A stretch of DNA of 64,000 nt from Streptomyces sp. H27-H5 (GCF_026627505.1 NZ_JAPNLK010000026.1:1-64000); one strand, 5' to 3'; shown: positions 37,968 through 47,952, counted from the first letter of the stretch. Notes: a model not told the origin generated them from the sequence alone. Made by a program: numbers and translations.

Positions 37968-38909
37968 GTGAGGGACACACGAGAGAGCCGGCTGCTCCTG
38001 GTGCTTCTGATCGCCATCGCGTTCGCATTGATCACGGTGGACATCAGAGCGGGCGAGGAGTCACCGGTCGACGGTGCCCGACAGGCCGCCGCAGCGGTCT
38101 TCGGCCCCGTCGAAAAGGGCGTGGCGACGGCGGTGGATCCGGTCGCCCACGCCATAGGAGCCGTTCGCGACTCCGGCGAGCGCCACAACCGGATCGCGAC
38201 CCTGGAACGCGAGAACACCGCGCTCAAGGCCAAGCTCGGCAGTGACGACCAGAACCGCAGCCGCGTCCGCGAGCTCGACGAGATGCTCAAGCGGGCCGGC
38301 GCGGGCCAGTACGGCATCAAGGGCGCCGAGGTCATCGCGATAGGAGCGGCCCAGGGCTTCTCCTGGACCGTCACCATCGACGCCGGCAGCAAGGACGGCA
38401 TCGAGCGCGACATGACCGTCCTCAACGGGGAGGGTCTCGTCGGCCGGGTCTCCACCGTCGGCCCCGACACCGCCACCGTGGTCCTCGCCAACGACCCCGA
38501 CTTCACCGTCGGCACCCGACTGGAGAAGACCGGCGAACTCGGCTTCGCCACCGGCCAGGGCGACCGCGCCCTGTCCGTGCAGATGCTCAACGGCAAGGCC
38601 AAGATCAACGCCGGCGACCGGCTCGTCACCTTCGGCTCGCGCGGCAACAAGCCGTTCGTGCCCGGCGTGCCGATCGGCGAGGTGGTCAAGGTGGACCCCT
38701 CCCGCGGAGACCTCACCCGTACCGTGTGGGTGCGCCCGTTCGTGGGCTTCTCGCGCCTGGACATCGTCGGCGTCGTCGTGATGCCGCCGCGGGAGGACCC
38801 GCGCGACGCGGTCCTCCCGCCGAAGCCCGCCGCACCCAAGCCCACCCCGACGGTCACCGTCACGGTCACCCCGTCCGCCAGTGTGCCCGGCAAGCCGGAC
38901 GACGAGTAG
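37968..38909 (+). CDS. mreC: Rod-shape-determining protein MreC
   Basis: A protein of 313 residues: a short cytoplasmic start (RDTRESR), one membrane segment (about 8-25), a coiled coil (about 65-100, ERHNRIATLERENTALKAKL), the beta-domain with SWTVTIDAGSKDGIERDM, and a proline/threonine/valine-rich tail ending KPDDE. It links MreB to wall synthases outside the membrane. GTG at 37968 is chosen by the known streptomycete start. GAGGAAGG lies somewhat far upstream. A GTG at 37857 in frame would add an unlikely basic leader. Confidence 0.93.
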   Translation: MRDTRESRLLLVLLIAIAFALITVDIRAGEESPVDGARQAAAAVFGPVEKGVATAVDPVAHAIGAVRDSGERHNRIATLERENTALKAKLGSDDQNRSRVRELDEMLKRAGAGQYGIKGAEVIAIGAAQGFSWTVTIDAGSKDGIERDMTVLNGEGLVGRVSTVGPDTATVVLANDPDFTVGTRLEKTGELGFATGQGDRALSVQMLNGKAKINAGDRLVTFGSRGNKPFVPGVPIGEVVKVDPSRGDLTRTVWVRPFVGFSRLDIVGVVVMPPREDPRDAVLPPKPAAPKPTPTVTVTVTPSASVPGKPDDE

Positions 38910-38922
38910 GAGCTGACCGACC

Positions 38923-39618
38923 ATGCGTTTCAACCGGATCCTGCTCTCGGCCACGCTCGTCGTGGTCGCCCTGGTCATCCAGGTCGCCGTTCTCGGCCGG
39001 CTCCAACTGCCCGGCGCGGTACCCGACCTGGTCCTCCTCACCGTCGTCGCCCTCGCCCTGGTGTACGGCCACCTCGGCGGAGCCATCATCGGCTTCGGCG
39101 CCGGCCTGCTCGCCGACCTGGCGCCGCCCGCCGACCACGCGGCCGGGCGGTACGCGCTCGTGCTGTGCCTCATCGGCTACCTCGTCGGCCTGGCCCGCCC
39201 CGACAACGGGCGGTTCCGCTCCGCCTGGGGGCCGATGCTGACCGTCGTCGCCGCCGCGATCGGCTCCACCCTGCTGTACGCGGGCGTCGGCGCCCTCGTC
39301 GGGGACACCGCCGCCCGCCACGTCGGCCTGGCCGGCCTGCTGTTCACGGCGACCCTCTACGACCTGCTGCTCGCACCCTTCACGGTGCCGTTCATCATGG
39401 CCCTCGCCCGGCGCGCCGAGAACGACCCGATGGCCGTCGAGGCCGGCGGCGGCCCGCCCCAGGGCAAGGACGTGTCCTCCGGCTGGCTGGCCGGCGGCAC
39501 GGGGCTGCGCATCGGCAGCCAGCGCGGTGGACTGCGCCTGAAGACCGCACGCGGACGCGCCAACCGGGCCGGCCGCATAAAGGGCGTCAAGGGTGTGAAG
39601 AGCGTCAAGAAACTGTGA
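38923..39618 (+). CDS. mreD: Rod-shape-determining protein MreD
   Basis: A protein of 231 residues with five or six membrane segments, starting MRFNRILLSATLVVVALVIQ and containing LPGAVPDLVLLTVVALALVYGH and the HAAGRYALVLCLIGYLVG region typical of MreD. The last 55 residues are a basic cytoplasmic tail (GRIKGVKGVKSVKKL). AGGAG lies 12 bases before the ATG. It sits 13 bases after mreC and 13 before the PBP2 gene. Confidence 0.93.
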   Translation: MRFNRILLSATLVVVALVIQVAVLGRLQLPGAVPDLVLLTVVALALVYGHLGGAIIGFGAGLLADLAPPADHAAGRYALVLCLIGYLVGLARPDNGRFRSAWGPMLTVVAAAIGSTLLYAGVGALVGDTAARHVGLAGLLFTATLYDLLLAPFTVPFIMALARRAENDPMAVEAGGGPPQGKDVSSGWLAGGTGLRIGSQRGGLRLKTARGRANRAGRIKGVKGVKSVKKL

Positions 39619-39631
39619 GGGAGGAGAAGGC

Positions 39632-41803
39632 GTGAGCAACAACCCCGACACCGGCCGCACCTCCCGGGTGCGCATCCGACTCGTCATCATCCAGGTGCTC
39701 GTCTTCTCCCTGCTCCTCACCCTCGGCGGGCGCCTCTGGTACCTCCAGATCCGCAACGGCGACGAGTACTACCACGAGGCGAAGAACAACCACGTCCAGC
39801 AGGTCGTCCAGCCGGCCGTGCGCGGTTCGATCCTCGACGCGCGCGGCGTCGCGCTCGCCGACAACGAGACCCGTCTGGTCGTCTCCGCCAGCCGCACCGA
39901 GCTGATGAAGATGAAGGACAAGGGCAAGGGGGTCCTCACCCGGCTCTCGGACGTACTGGACATGACGCCGCAGGACGTCATGGACAAGGTCCGGCTCTGC
40001 GACTCGCGGACCCCCCAGCCCTGCTGGAACGGCTCCCCCTACCAGCCGATCCCGGTCACCAACAAGGCCACCACCCAGCAGGCCCTGCAGATCCGCGAAC
40101 GCCCCGAGGAGTTCCCCGGCATCACCGCCGAGCCCACCGCCGTCCGCCGCTACGCCGCCCCCGGCGGCGCCAACACCGGACAGGCGCTGGGCTACCTCTC
40201 CCCGGTCACCGACGGCGAGATCACCCGGGCGAAGGACACCAACTCGCCCTTCCTGCGCTCCGACCAGGTGGGCCGCTTCGGCCTGGAACGCACCTACGAC
40301 AGGCCCCTGCGCGGCAAGTCCGGCGTGACCCGCTACGAGGTGGACAACCTCGGCCGGGTCATCGGCATGGCCCGCAACGATCCCGCGATCCCCGGCGCCA
40401 ACCTCGTGACGAGCATCGACGCGCGCGTCCAGGCCGTCGCCGAGTTCGAGCTGAACGCGGCCATGGTCGAGGCGCGCAAGCAGATCGACCGCAACACGGG
40501 CGTTCCCTACAAGGCCGACGCGGGCGCCATCGTCGTGCTGGAGTCCAAGACCGGCCGCGTCGTCGCCATGGCCTCCAACCCGACCTACGACCCGAACGTC
40601 TGGGTCGGCGGGATCTCCGCCAAGGACTACGCGAAGCTGACCGCCAAGGACTCCAACGTCCCGCTGATGAACCGGGCGATCCAGGGCCAGGCCGCGCCGG
40701 GCTCCATCTTCAAGGTGATCCCGACCGCCGCCGCCGTCAACGCCGGGTACAAGTTCGACGGCGAGTACCCCTGCCCCAGTTCGTACTCCATCGGTGGACA
40801 GGTCTTCAAGAACTTCGAGTCCCAGGGCCACGGCTCCATCACCCTCGGCCGGGCGCTGGAGGTCTCCTGCGACACCGTCTTCTACGCCCTCGGCCACCAG
40901 CAGTGGCTGAAGGACGGCGGCCTCAAGCCGAAGAAGCACCCGGCCGAGATCTTCTACAAGACCGCCCACCAGTTCGGGCTCGGCGCCGAGACCGGCGTCG
41001 ACCTGCCGGGCGAGGAGAAGGGCCGGGTCCCGGACCGCTCGTGGAAGCAGCGGTTCTGGGCGGCCAACAAGGACATGTGGTGCAAGACGGGGAAGAAGGG
41101 CGGCACCTACGTCGAGCTGCTGTCCTACGAGAACTGCCTCGAAGGCAACCTGATGCGCGCCGGTGACGCCGTCAACTACTCCATCGGCCAGGGCGACACC
41201 CTCGTCACGCCGATCCAGATGGCCACCATCTACGCGGCCATCGCCAACGGCGGCACCATGTGGAACCCGACCATCGGCAAGGCGATCATCAGCGCCGACG
41301 GCAAGCGGGTCGAGAAGATCCCGCCGCGCGCCCACGGCCGACTGCCGGTCACCCCGGAGACCCTCCGCAAGATGGACGGGGCCCTCGCGGGCGTCGCCAC
41401 CGAGGGCACCGCCGCCTGGCGGTTCGGCGGCTGGCCGCAGAAGGAGATCCCGATGCACGCCAAGACCGGCACCGCCGAGGTCTACGGCAAGCAGACGACC
41501 TCCTGGTTCGCCACCTACACGACGGACTTCACGATCGTCATGACGATCTCCCAGGGTGGTACCGGTTCCGGTGCCTCCGGCCCTGCCGTGCGCAACGTGT
41601 ACAACGCCATCTACGGTCTGGACATGGCCGGCAAGCAGGACGTGAAGAGCGCCCTGCTGATCAAGCCGGAGGCGAACCTGCCGACCATCCAACCCGACGG
41701 ATCCATCGACGCCCCCGCGGTCAGGCCCTACGTGCGCCCGTCCCCGGAGGAGGTGCCCGCGCTCGCCGGGCCGCCCGCACCGCCCGCAGCAAGGCAGGAT
41801 TGA
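39632..41803 (+). CDS. mrdA: Penicillin-binding protein 2, class B transpeptidase
   Basis: A protein of 723 residues: a cytoplasmic start, one membrane anchor (about 15-35), the PBP dimer domain, and the transpeptidase domain. The active-site serine is S358 in SIFK, the second motif is in NYSIGQGD, and KTGT starts at K611. It cross-links peptidoglycan together with the RodA glycosyltransferase encoded next. The long C-terminal proline-rich tail ends AARQD. GTG at 39632 follows GGAGGAGAAGGC. Its stop overlaps the RodA start (TGATG). Confidence 0.95.
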   Translation: MSNNPDTGRTSRVRIRLVIIQVLVFSLLLTLGGRLWYLQIRNGDEYYHEAKNNHVQQVVQPAVRGSILDARGVALADNETRLVVSASRTELMKMKDKGKGVLTRLSDVLDMTPQDVMDKVRLCDSRTPQPCWNGSPYQPIPVTNKATTQQALQIRERPEEFPGITAEPTAVRRYAAPGGANTGQALGYLSPVTDGEITRAKDTNSPFLRSDQVGRFGLERTYDRPLRGKSGVTRYEVDNLGRVIGMARNDPAIPGANLVTSIDARVQAVAEFELNAAMVEARKQIDRNTGVPYKADAGAIVVLESKTGRVVAMASNPTYDPNVWVGGISAKDYAKLTAKDSNVPLMNRAIQGQAAPGSIFKVIPTAAAVNAGYKFDGEYPCPSSYSIGGQVFKNFESQGHGSITLGRALEVSCDTVFYALGHQQWLKDGGLKPKKHPAEIFYKTAHQFGLGAETGVDLPGEEKGRVPDRSWKQRFWAANKDMWCKTGKKGGTYVELLSYENCLEGNLMRAGDAVNYSIGQGDTLVTPIQMATIYAAIANGGTMWNPTIGKAIISADGKRVEKIPPRAHGRLPVTPETLRKMDGALAGVATEGTAAWRFGGWPQKEIPMHAKTGTAEVYGKQTTSWFATYTTDFTIVMTISQGGTGSGASGPAVRNVYNAIYGLDMAGKQDVKSALLIKPEANLPTIQPDGSIDAPAVRPYVRPSPEEVPALAGPPAPPAARQD

Positions 41804-43002
41804 TGCAGACCGCGAACAAGTTCTCCGTATCCCGGTACGCCCCGGAACGCGGAACCATGGCCAAACTCACCGCCCGGGACTCGGTGGTGCGCCGGCTCGA
41901 CTGGCCGATACTCCTCTGCGCGCTGGCGCTGTCCTTCATCGGCTCCATGCTGGTGTGGTCGGCGACCCGCAACCGGACCTCCCTGAACCAGGGGGACCCG
42001 TACTACTTCCTCTTCCGGCACGCCCTGAACACCGGCATCGGCCTGGTGCTGATGATCGGCACGATCTGGCTCGGGCACCGCACCCTGCGCGGCGCGGTCC
42101 CGGCCCTCTACGGGCTCTCGCTGCTGCTGATCATCGCCGTGCTCACCCCGCTCGGCGCGACCATCAACGGCGCGCACGCGTGGATCGTGATCGGCGGCGG
42201 ATTCTCGATCCAGCCCTCCGAGTTCGTCAAGATCACGATCATCCTGGTCATGGCGATGCTGCTGGCCACCCGGGTGGACGCGGGCGACCTCGCCCACCCC
42301 GACCACCGCACCGTGGTCAAGGCGCTGTGCCTGGCCGCCGCCCCGATGGGCATCGTCATGCTGATGCCCGACCTGGGCTCGGTCATGGTGATGGTCGTCA
42401 TCGTGCTCGGCGTGCTGCTGGCCTCCGGCGCCTCCAACCGCTGGGTGCTGGGCCTCATCGGCGCGGGCGCCGGCGGGGCCATCCTGATCTGGCAGCTCGG
42501 CGTCCTCGACGAGTACCAGATCAACCGCTTCGCCGCCTTCGCCAACCCCGAACTCGACCCGGCCGGCGTCGGCTACAACACGAACCAGGCGCGCATCGCC
42601 ATCGGCTCCGGCGGACTCACCGGCTCGGGCCTCTTCAAGGGCTCGCAGACCACCGGCCAGTTCGTGCCGGAGCAGCAGACCGACTTCGTGTTCACGGTCG
42701 CGGGGGAGGAGCTGGGCTTCCTCGGGGCCGGGCTGATCCTGGTCCTGCTGGGCATCATCCTGTGGCGGGCCTGCATCATCGCCCGCGAGACCACCGAGCT
42801 GTACGGGACGATCGTCTGCGCCGGGATCATCGCCTGGTTCGCCTTCCAGTCCTTCGAGAACATCGGGATGACGCTGGGGATCATGCCGGTCGCGGGACTG
42901 CCGCTGCCGTTCGTGTCCTACGGAGGCTCGTCGATGTTCGCCGTGTGGATCGCGGTGGGGCTGCTGCAATCGATCCGGGTGCAACGGCCCCTTTCGGCCT
43001 GA
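41803..43002 (+). CDS. rodA: SEDS-family peptidoglycan glycosyltransferase RodA
   Basis: A protein of 399 residues with about ten membrane segments and the SEDS signatures NGAHAWI near the fourth segment, GFSIQPSEFVKI, PDLGSVMVM, and the C-terminal MPVAGLPLPFVSYGGSSM. The large extracellular loop has FVPEQQTDFVFTVAGEELGF. It polymerises lipid II and works with the PBP2 translated just before. ATG at 41803 overlaps the PBP2 stop. S. coelicolor names this gene sfr. Confidence 0.95.
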   Translation: MQTANKFSVSRYAPERGTMAKLTARDSVVRRLDWPILLCALALSFIGSMLVWSATRNRTSLNQGDPYYFLFRHALNTGIGLVLMIGTIWLGHRTLRGAVPALYGLSLLLIIAVLTPLGATINGAHAWIVIGGGFSIQPSEFVKITIILVMAMLLATRVDAGDLAHPDHRTVVKALCLAAAPMGIVMLMPDLGSVMVMVVIVLGVLLASGASNRWVLGLIGAGAGGAILIWQLGVLDEYQINRFAAFANPELDPAGVGYNTNQARIAIGSGGLTGSGLFKGSQTTGQFVPEQQTDFVFTVAGEELGFLGAGLILVLLGIILWRACIIARETTELYGTIVCAGIIAWFAFQSFENIGMTLGIMPVAGLPLPFVSYGGSSMFAVWIAVGLLQSIRVQRPLSA

Positions 43003-43071
43003 TCACCCGGGCGGCGGGTTTGGCTCCTGCCGACCTTCTCGCCGCCGGCCGGGCGGGACTAGATTCGATAC

Positions 43072-44661
43072 ATGGCCGAGACGAAGCGCGAGATCGAGCG
43101 GAAATTCGAGTTCACGCAAGCCGACGCGGATCAGGGGAGCGGTTCGGGCTCCCCTGACCGGTCCGGTCCCCCCGACCGGAAACCGGCCCGGGCGGAGCGC
43201 CCCCGGGTGCCGGACCTCACGGGCACCGCAGGCGTCGAGGCCGTCTCCCCCCAGGGCACCGTCGACCTCGACGCCGTCTACTGGGACACCCCCGACCAGC
43301 GGCTCGCCGCCGACGGGCTGACCCTGCGCCGCCGCACCGGCGGCGCCGACGCCGGCTGGCACCTCAAACTCCCCGTCTCCCCGGACGTCCGCGACGAGGT
43401 CCGGGCACCGCTCAGCGACACCGTCCCCGACCGGCTCGCCGAACTGGTCCGCTCCCGGGTACGCGACGGTCGTCTGGAACCGCAGGTACGGCTGCGCTCC
43501 TCACGCGAGGTCAGCCACCTGCTCGACGCCGACGGAGCCGTGCTCGCGGAACTGTCCACCGACACCGTCCGGGCCAGGCGGGGCAAGGCCAGGGCCACCT
43601 GGACCGAGGTGGAGGTGGAACTCGCCGACGGGGTGGACCCCGAACTCCTCGACGCCGTCGAACGCCGTTTCCGCGAAGAGGGCCTGCGGGTCTCCGACGC
43701 CCCCTCGAAACTCGCCCGGGCGCTCACGGAGACGGGCGGCGCGCCCCCCGCCCGGCCCGGGCCCGACACCGCCGAGGACACGGCCGGCGCGCAGGTGCTC
43801 CGCTACCTGCGCGAGCAGCGCGACACCCTGGTCGCCCAGGACCCCGCCGTCCGCCGCGACCTGCCCGACTCCGTCCACCAGATGCGGGTCGCGATGCGGC
43901 GGATGCGCAGCGCCTTCAAGTCGTACCGCAAGGTCCTCGACCGGGCGGCCACCGACCCGCTCGGGGAGGAACTGCGCCGGCTCGCCGCCGAACTCGGCGT
44001 CGCCCGCGATCAGGAGGTCATGGCCGAACGCCTCCTGACGCACCTCGGCGAACTCCCCGCCACCCTGCGGCTCGGCCCGGTCCGCGGCCGGCTGCGCGTC
44101 TGGGACACCACGCGCGGCCACGCCGCCCGGCAACAGGCCCTGGCCGCGCTCGACAGCGACCGGTACGTCGCCCTGCTCGACGCCCTCGACGCCCTGCTGG
44201 CCGACCCGCCCCTGCGCGAGGCCGCCGGGCACCCGGCCGGGGACGTCCTGCCCCGGGCGGTGACGCACGACTTCGAACGGCTCGCCGGCCGGGTCGAGAC
44301 GGCGCTCGACCTCGCCCCCGGACACGACCGGGACCTGGCCCTGCACGCCGCCCGCAAGGCCGCCAAGCGCGCCCGCTACGCGGCGGACGCCGCCGTACCC
44401 GCCCTCGGCAAGCCCGCCGCACGCCTGTCCAAGGCCGCCAAGAAGGTCCAGACCCTGCTCGGCGACCACCAGGACGGCGTGGTCGCCCGCGAGGTCCTGC
44501 GCGCCATCGCCGTCCAGGCGGCCGCCGCGGGCGAGTCCGCCTTCACCTGGGGCCTGTTGTACGGCCACGAGGAGGCGCTGGCCGAGCGGAGCGAACGCCG
44601 GCTCCCGGAGGTCTGGCGCAAGGCGGCGGCCGTGCGGGACCGGGTGGACCTCACCGGCTAG
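43072..44661 (+). CDS. CYTH and CHAD domain protein
   Basis: A protein of 529 residues. The CYTH (triphosphate tunnel) domain occupies about 1-215 and starts with the metal-binding EIERKFEF. The helical CHAD domain (about 240-525) carries the conserved histidines in VHQMRVAMRRMRSAFKSYR, a basic helix set, and HAARKAAKRARYA. CHAD domains bind polyphosphate, and CYTH enzymes cleave triphosphates, so a role in polyphosphate metabolism is likely but not shown. ATG at 43072 is chosen. It is 69 bases after rodA. Confidence 0.92.
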   Translation: MAETKREIERKFEFTQADADQGSGSGSPDRSGPPDRKPARAERPRVPDLTGTAGVEAVSPQGTVDLDAVYWDTPDQRLAADGLTLRRRTGGADAGWHLKLPVSPDVRDEVRAPLSDTVPDRLAELVRSRVRDGRLEPQVRLRSSREVSHLLDADGAVLAELSTDTVRARRGKARATWTEVEVELADGVDPELLDAVERRFREEGLRVSDAPSKLARALTETGGAPPARPGPDTAEDTAGAQVLRYLREQRDTLVAQDPAVRRDLPDSVHQMRVAMRRMRSAFKSYRKVLDRAATDPLGEELRRLAAELGVARDQEVMAERLLTHLGELPATLRLGPVRGRLRVWDTTRGHAARQQALAALDSDRYVALLDALDALLADPPLREAAGHPAGDVLPRAVTHDFERLAGRVETALDLAPGHDRDLALHAARKAAKRARYAADAAVPALGKPAARLSKAAKKVQTLLGDHQDGVVAREVLRAIAVQAAAAGESAFTWGLLYGHEEALAERSERRLPEVWRKAAAVRDRVDLTG

Positions 44662-44744
44662 CCCGTGATCTCGGCGGCGGCCGGCTGCCGGGCATCGGGG
44701 TACGCTTGAGAGTCGCCCCCTGCCCGCTTCACGAAAGTCGCGTG

Positions 44745-46667
44745 ATGTCCGAGTCGGTCTTCCCACAGCTCGAAGCTCTGCTCCCGCATGTGCAGAAGCC
44801 CATCCAGTACGTCGGTGGTGAGCTGAACTCCACCGTGAAGCCCTGGGAGAGCACGGACGTCCGCTGGGCGCTCATGTACCCGGACGCGTACGAGGTCGGT
44901 CTGCCCAACCAGGGCGTCATGATCCTCTACGAGGTGCTGAACGAGCGTGAGGGCGTCCTCGCGGAACGCACCTACAGCGTCTGGCCGGACCTCGAAGAGC
45001 TGATGCGCGAGCACAAGGTGCCGCAGTTCACCGTCGACTCCCACCGCCCCGTCGGTGACTTCGACGTCTTCGGGCTCTCCTTCTCCACCGAGCTCGGCTA
45101 CACCAACATGCTCACGGCGCTGGACCTCGCGGGCATCCCGCTGGAGGCCCGCAACCGCACGATCGACCACCCCATCGTCCTCGCGGGCGGCCACGCGGCC
45201 TTCAACCCCGAGCCGATCGCGGAGTTCATCGACTGCGCGGTCATCGGCGACGGCGAGCAGGCCGTCCTCGACATGACCGAGATCATCCGCGCCTGGAAGG
45301 CCGAGGGCCGGCCCGGCGGACGCGAGGAGGTGCTGCTGCGCCTCGCCAAGACCGGCGGCGTCTACGTTCCCGGGTTCTACGACGTCGAGTACCTGCCCGA
45401 CGGCCGCATCGGCCGCGTCGTCCCGAACCGCTCCGGCGTGCCGTGGCGCGTGTCCAAGCACACCGTCATGGACCTCGACGAGTGGCCCTACCCCAAGCAG
45501 CCGCTGGTCCCGCTCGCCGAGACCGTCCACGAGCGGATGTCCGTGGAGATCTTCCGCGGCTGCACCCGCGGCTGCCGTTTCTGCCAGGCCGGCATGATCA
45601 CGCGCCCCGTGCGGGAGCGAAGCATCACCGGCATCGGCGAGATGGTGGAGAAGGGCCTCAAGGCGACCGGCTTCGAGGAGGTCGGCCTCCTGTCGCTCTC
45701 CTCGGCGGACCACACCGAGATCGCCGACATCGCCAAGGGCCTGGCCGACCGCTACTCGGACGACAAGGTGGGTCTGTCCCTCCCGTCGACCCGCGTGGAC
45801 GCCTTCAACGTGGACCTGGCCAACGAGCTGACCCGCAACGGTCGCCGCTCCGGTCTGACCTTCGCCCCCGAGGGCGGCTCCGAGCGCATGCGCAAGGTCA
45901 TCAACAAGATGGTCTCGGAAGAGGACCTGATCCGCACCGTCGCCACCGCGTACGGCAACGGCTGGCGCCAGGTGAAGCTGTACTTCATGGTCGGGCTGCC
46001 GACCGAGACCGACGAGGACGTGCTCCAGATCGGCGACATGGCGGTCAACGTCATCGCCAAGGGCCGCGAGGTCTCCGGCCAGAACGACATCCGCTGCACG
46101 GTGTCGATCGGCGGATTCGTGCCGAAGCCGCACACCCCCTTCCAGTGGGCGCCGCAGCTGAGCGCCGAGGAGACCGACGCGCGGCTCACCAAGCTCCGCG
46201 ACAAGCTCCGCGGCGACAAGAAGTACGGCCGTGCCATCGGCTTCCGCTACCACGACGGCAAGCCCGGCATCGTCGAGGGCCTGCTCTCCCGCGGCGACCG
46301 CCGCATCGGTGACGTCATCCGCGCCGTGTACGAGTCCGGCGGCCGCTTCGACGGCTGGCGCGAGCACTTCAGCTACGACCGCTGGATGCAGGCGGCCGAG
46401 ACGGCGCTGCCCGCGTACGGCGTGGACGTCGCCTGGTACACGACCCGCGAGCGCACCTACGAGGAGGTTCTGCCCTGGGACCACCTGGACTCCGGTCTCG
46501 ACAAGGACTGGCTCTGGGAGGACTGGCAGGACGCCCTCGACGAGACCGAGGTCGAGGACTGCCGCTGGACCCCGTGCTTCGACTGCGGCGTCTGCCCGCA
46601 GCTCGACCTCGACATCCAGATCGGCCCCACCGGCAAGAAGCTGCTGCCGCTCACGGTCGTGAAGTGA
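44745..46667 (+). CDS. B12-binding-like radical SAM protein, TIGR03960 family
   Basis: A protein of 640 residues. The N-terminal part (about 45-200) is a B12-binding-like Rossmann region with YPDAYEVGLPNQG, and the radical SAM core carries the cluster motif C-T-R-G-C-R-F-C within FRGCTRGCRFCQAG. A C-terminal CFDCGVCPQ may bind a second metal centre. The family is nearly always next to the TIGR03936 protein, and both are thought to act on RNA or tRNA. Here the pair is split by one gene. ATG at 44745 (MSESVFPQ) is chosen over an upstream start that adds 13 atypical residues. Confidence 0.92.
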   Translation: MSESVFPQLEALLPHVQKPIQYVGGELNSTVKPWESTDVRWALMYPDAYEVGLPNQGVMILYEVLNEREGVLAERTYSVWPDLEELMREHKVPQFTVDSHRPVGDFDVFGLSFSTELGYTNMLTALDLAGIPLEARNRTIDHPIVLAGGHAAFNPEPIAEFIDCAVIGDGEQAVLDMTEIIRAWKAEGRPGGREEVLLRLAKTGGVYVPGFYDVEYLPDGRIGRVVPNRSGVPWRVSKHTVMDLDEWPYPKQPLVPLAETVHERMSVEIFRGCTRGCRFCQAGMITRPVRERSITGIGEMVEKGLKATGFEEVGLLSLSSADHTEIADIAKGLADRYSDDKVGLSLPSTRVDAFNVDLANELTRNGRRSGLTFAPEGGSERMRKVINKMVSEEDLIRTVATAYGNGWRQVKLYFMVGLPTETDEDVLQIGDMAVNVIAKGREVSGQNDIRCTVSIGGFVPKPHTPFQWAPQLSAEETDARLTKLRDKLRGDKKYGRAIGFRYHDGKPGIVEGLLSRGDRRIGDVIRAVYESGGRFDGWREHFSYDRWMQAAETALPAYGVDVAWYTTRERTYEEVLPWDHLDSGLDKDWLWEDWQDALDETEVEDCRWTPCFDCGVCPQLDLDIQIGPTGKKLLPLTVVK

Positions 46668-46754
46668 CCGTCCTGCGAGGTCGGTGACCCGGCGGCCGTG
46701 CGGACGGCCATCGGGTGACGCCTTCGGTCACACCCGGTAACACCTCGGTCTCGA

Positions 46755-46784
46755 CAGGCCCCCACCCGCAACGGTGGGGGCCTG
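46755..46784 (+). terminator. Terminator after the TIGR03960 gene
   Basis: CAGGCCCCCACC (46755-46766), loop CGCAAC, GGTGGGGGCCTG (46773-46784). A perfect 12-bp stem ends only 18 bases before the next gene. Confidence 0.88.
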
Positions 46785-46802
46785 GCCCGTGTCCCTACCT
46801 GC

Positions 46803-47867
46803 ATGGAACCAGACAAGGGGCGACCGGCGAACGGCGGCGAGGGCTGCCTCGTCGGCGTCGTCCGCATCCCCGTGAAGATCGTGGCCGTGCTCGTCGTCCT
46901 GCCCGTACGGGTGGTGTGGGACCTGCTCGTGGCGTTCGGGCGGACGCTGAACCGGCACCTGTTCGGCCCGATCGGCCGCGGCCTGGGCTGGTGCCACCGC
47001 ACCGTCGTCCGACCGGTGGCGCGCGCCCTCGGCCTGGTCCTCGTGACCCTGCTGAAGCTGGTGTTCGTCTGGCCCTGGGTCGGGCTGTGGCGGTACGTCC
47101 TGGTCCCCGTCGGGCAGGGCCTGGCCCGGCTCGGGAGCGCCCTGAGCACCCACGTGCTCGCCCCGATCGGCGGCGCGCTGCTGCGGTACCTGCTGCGACC
47201 CGCCGGCCAGGGGATCTCCCGGCTGGCCCGCGCCGCGTACGCCCACCTGCTCACCCCCCTCGGCCACGGACTCGCCCGCTTCCTCCCGCTCCTGGGCAAG
47301 GCCCTGTTCGTCTGGCCCTGGGTGGGGCTGTGGCGGTACGTCCTGGCGCCCGTCGGACGGGGCGTGGCCTGGTCGGCGCGGTGGATCGGCGCGGGTCTCG
47401 GTTGGCTGGCGAAGGCGCTGTTCGTCTGGCCCTGGGTGGCTTTGTGGCGGTACGTCGTCGCCCCGATCGCGGTCGGCGCGTACCGGTACGTGCTCGCCCC
47501 GGTCGGGCGCGCGCTGTACACGTACGTCCTCACCCCCCTCGGACACCTGCTGCGCGGAGCCTGGTACCTGGCCGGCCGGATCAGCCGCGCCCTCGGCCGC
47601 GGCCTGCTCCGGCTGTGGCGCGGACTCGTCGTCCGGCCCGCCCGCTGGGCCCACCGGCGCGTCGCCACTCCCGTCGGACACCTGCTCCGGGAGGTGTGGC
47701 GGACCTCCCGCACCGCGGTGCGGGAGGCGCGGGCCGAGGTGCGCCGGGCGCTGTTCGGTACTCCTCCCGGGGAACCGGCGAGGTCACGGGCGCGTACTCT
47801 GGGTAGTACGAAAGCCGCAGGCAACACGCCCGCCCCCGAGATCTCCCTCCACGAACGACAGGGGTGA
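46803..47867 (+). CDS. Unrecognised repeat-built hydrophobic/basic protein
   Basis: A protein of 354 residues that I cannot place in a family. It is made of about a dozen degenerate units with the pattern YVLxPxGxxLxR, spaced 12-18 residues (for example RHLFGPIGRGL, THVLAPIGGAL, RYLLRPAGQGI, AHLLTPLGHGL, RYVLAPVGRAL, TYVLTPLGHLL). Three longer blocks begin FVWPWV(G/A)LWRYV at DNA positions 47064, 47307 and 47421. The protein is rich in Leu, Val, Arg, Trp and Gly with almost no acidic residues, suggesting amphipathic helices lying on or in the membrane. The last 50 residues are charged and soluble. Codon bias is normal. It sits between the two partner radical-SAM genes. Confidence 0.75.
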   Translation: MEPDKGRPANGGEGCLVGVVRIPVKIVAVLVVLPVRVVWDLLVAFGRTLNRHLFGPIGRGLGWCHRTVVRPVARALGLVLVTLLKLVFVWPWVGLWRYVLVPVGQGLARLGSALSTHVLAPIGGALLRYLLRPAGQGISRLARAAYAHLLTPLGHGLARFLPLLGKALFVWPWVGLWRYVLAPVGRGVAWSARWIGAGLGWLAKALFVWPWVALWRYVVAPIAVGAYRYVLAPVGRALYTYVLTPLGHLLRGAWYLAGRISRALGRGLLRLWRGLVVRPARWAHRRVATPVGHLLREVWRTSRTAVREARAEVRRALFGTPPGEPARSRARTLGSTKAAGNTPAPEISLHERQG

Positions 47868-47952
47868 GCCGGCCGGTGGGGCGTGGCCGGCAGGCTCACC
47901 AGACCTCAGGGCGACGCGCGAGCCGCGGAGCCCCGCACAAGGAGAAGAACCA

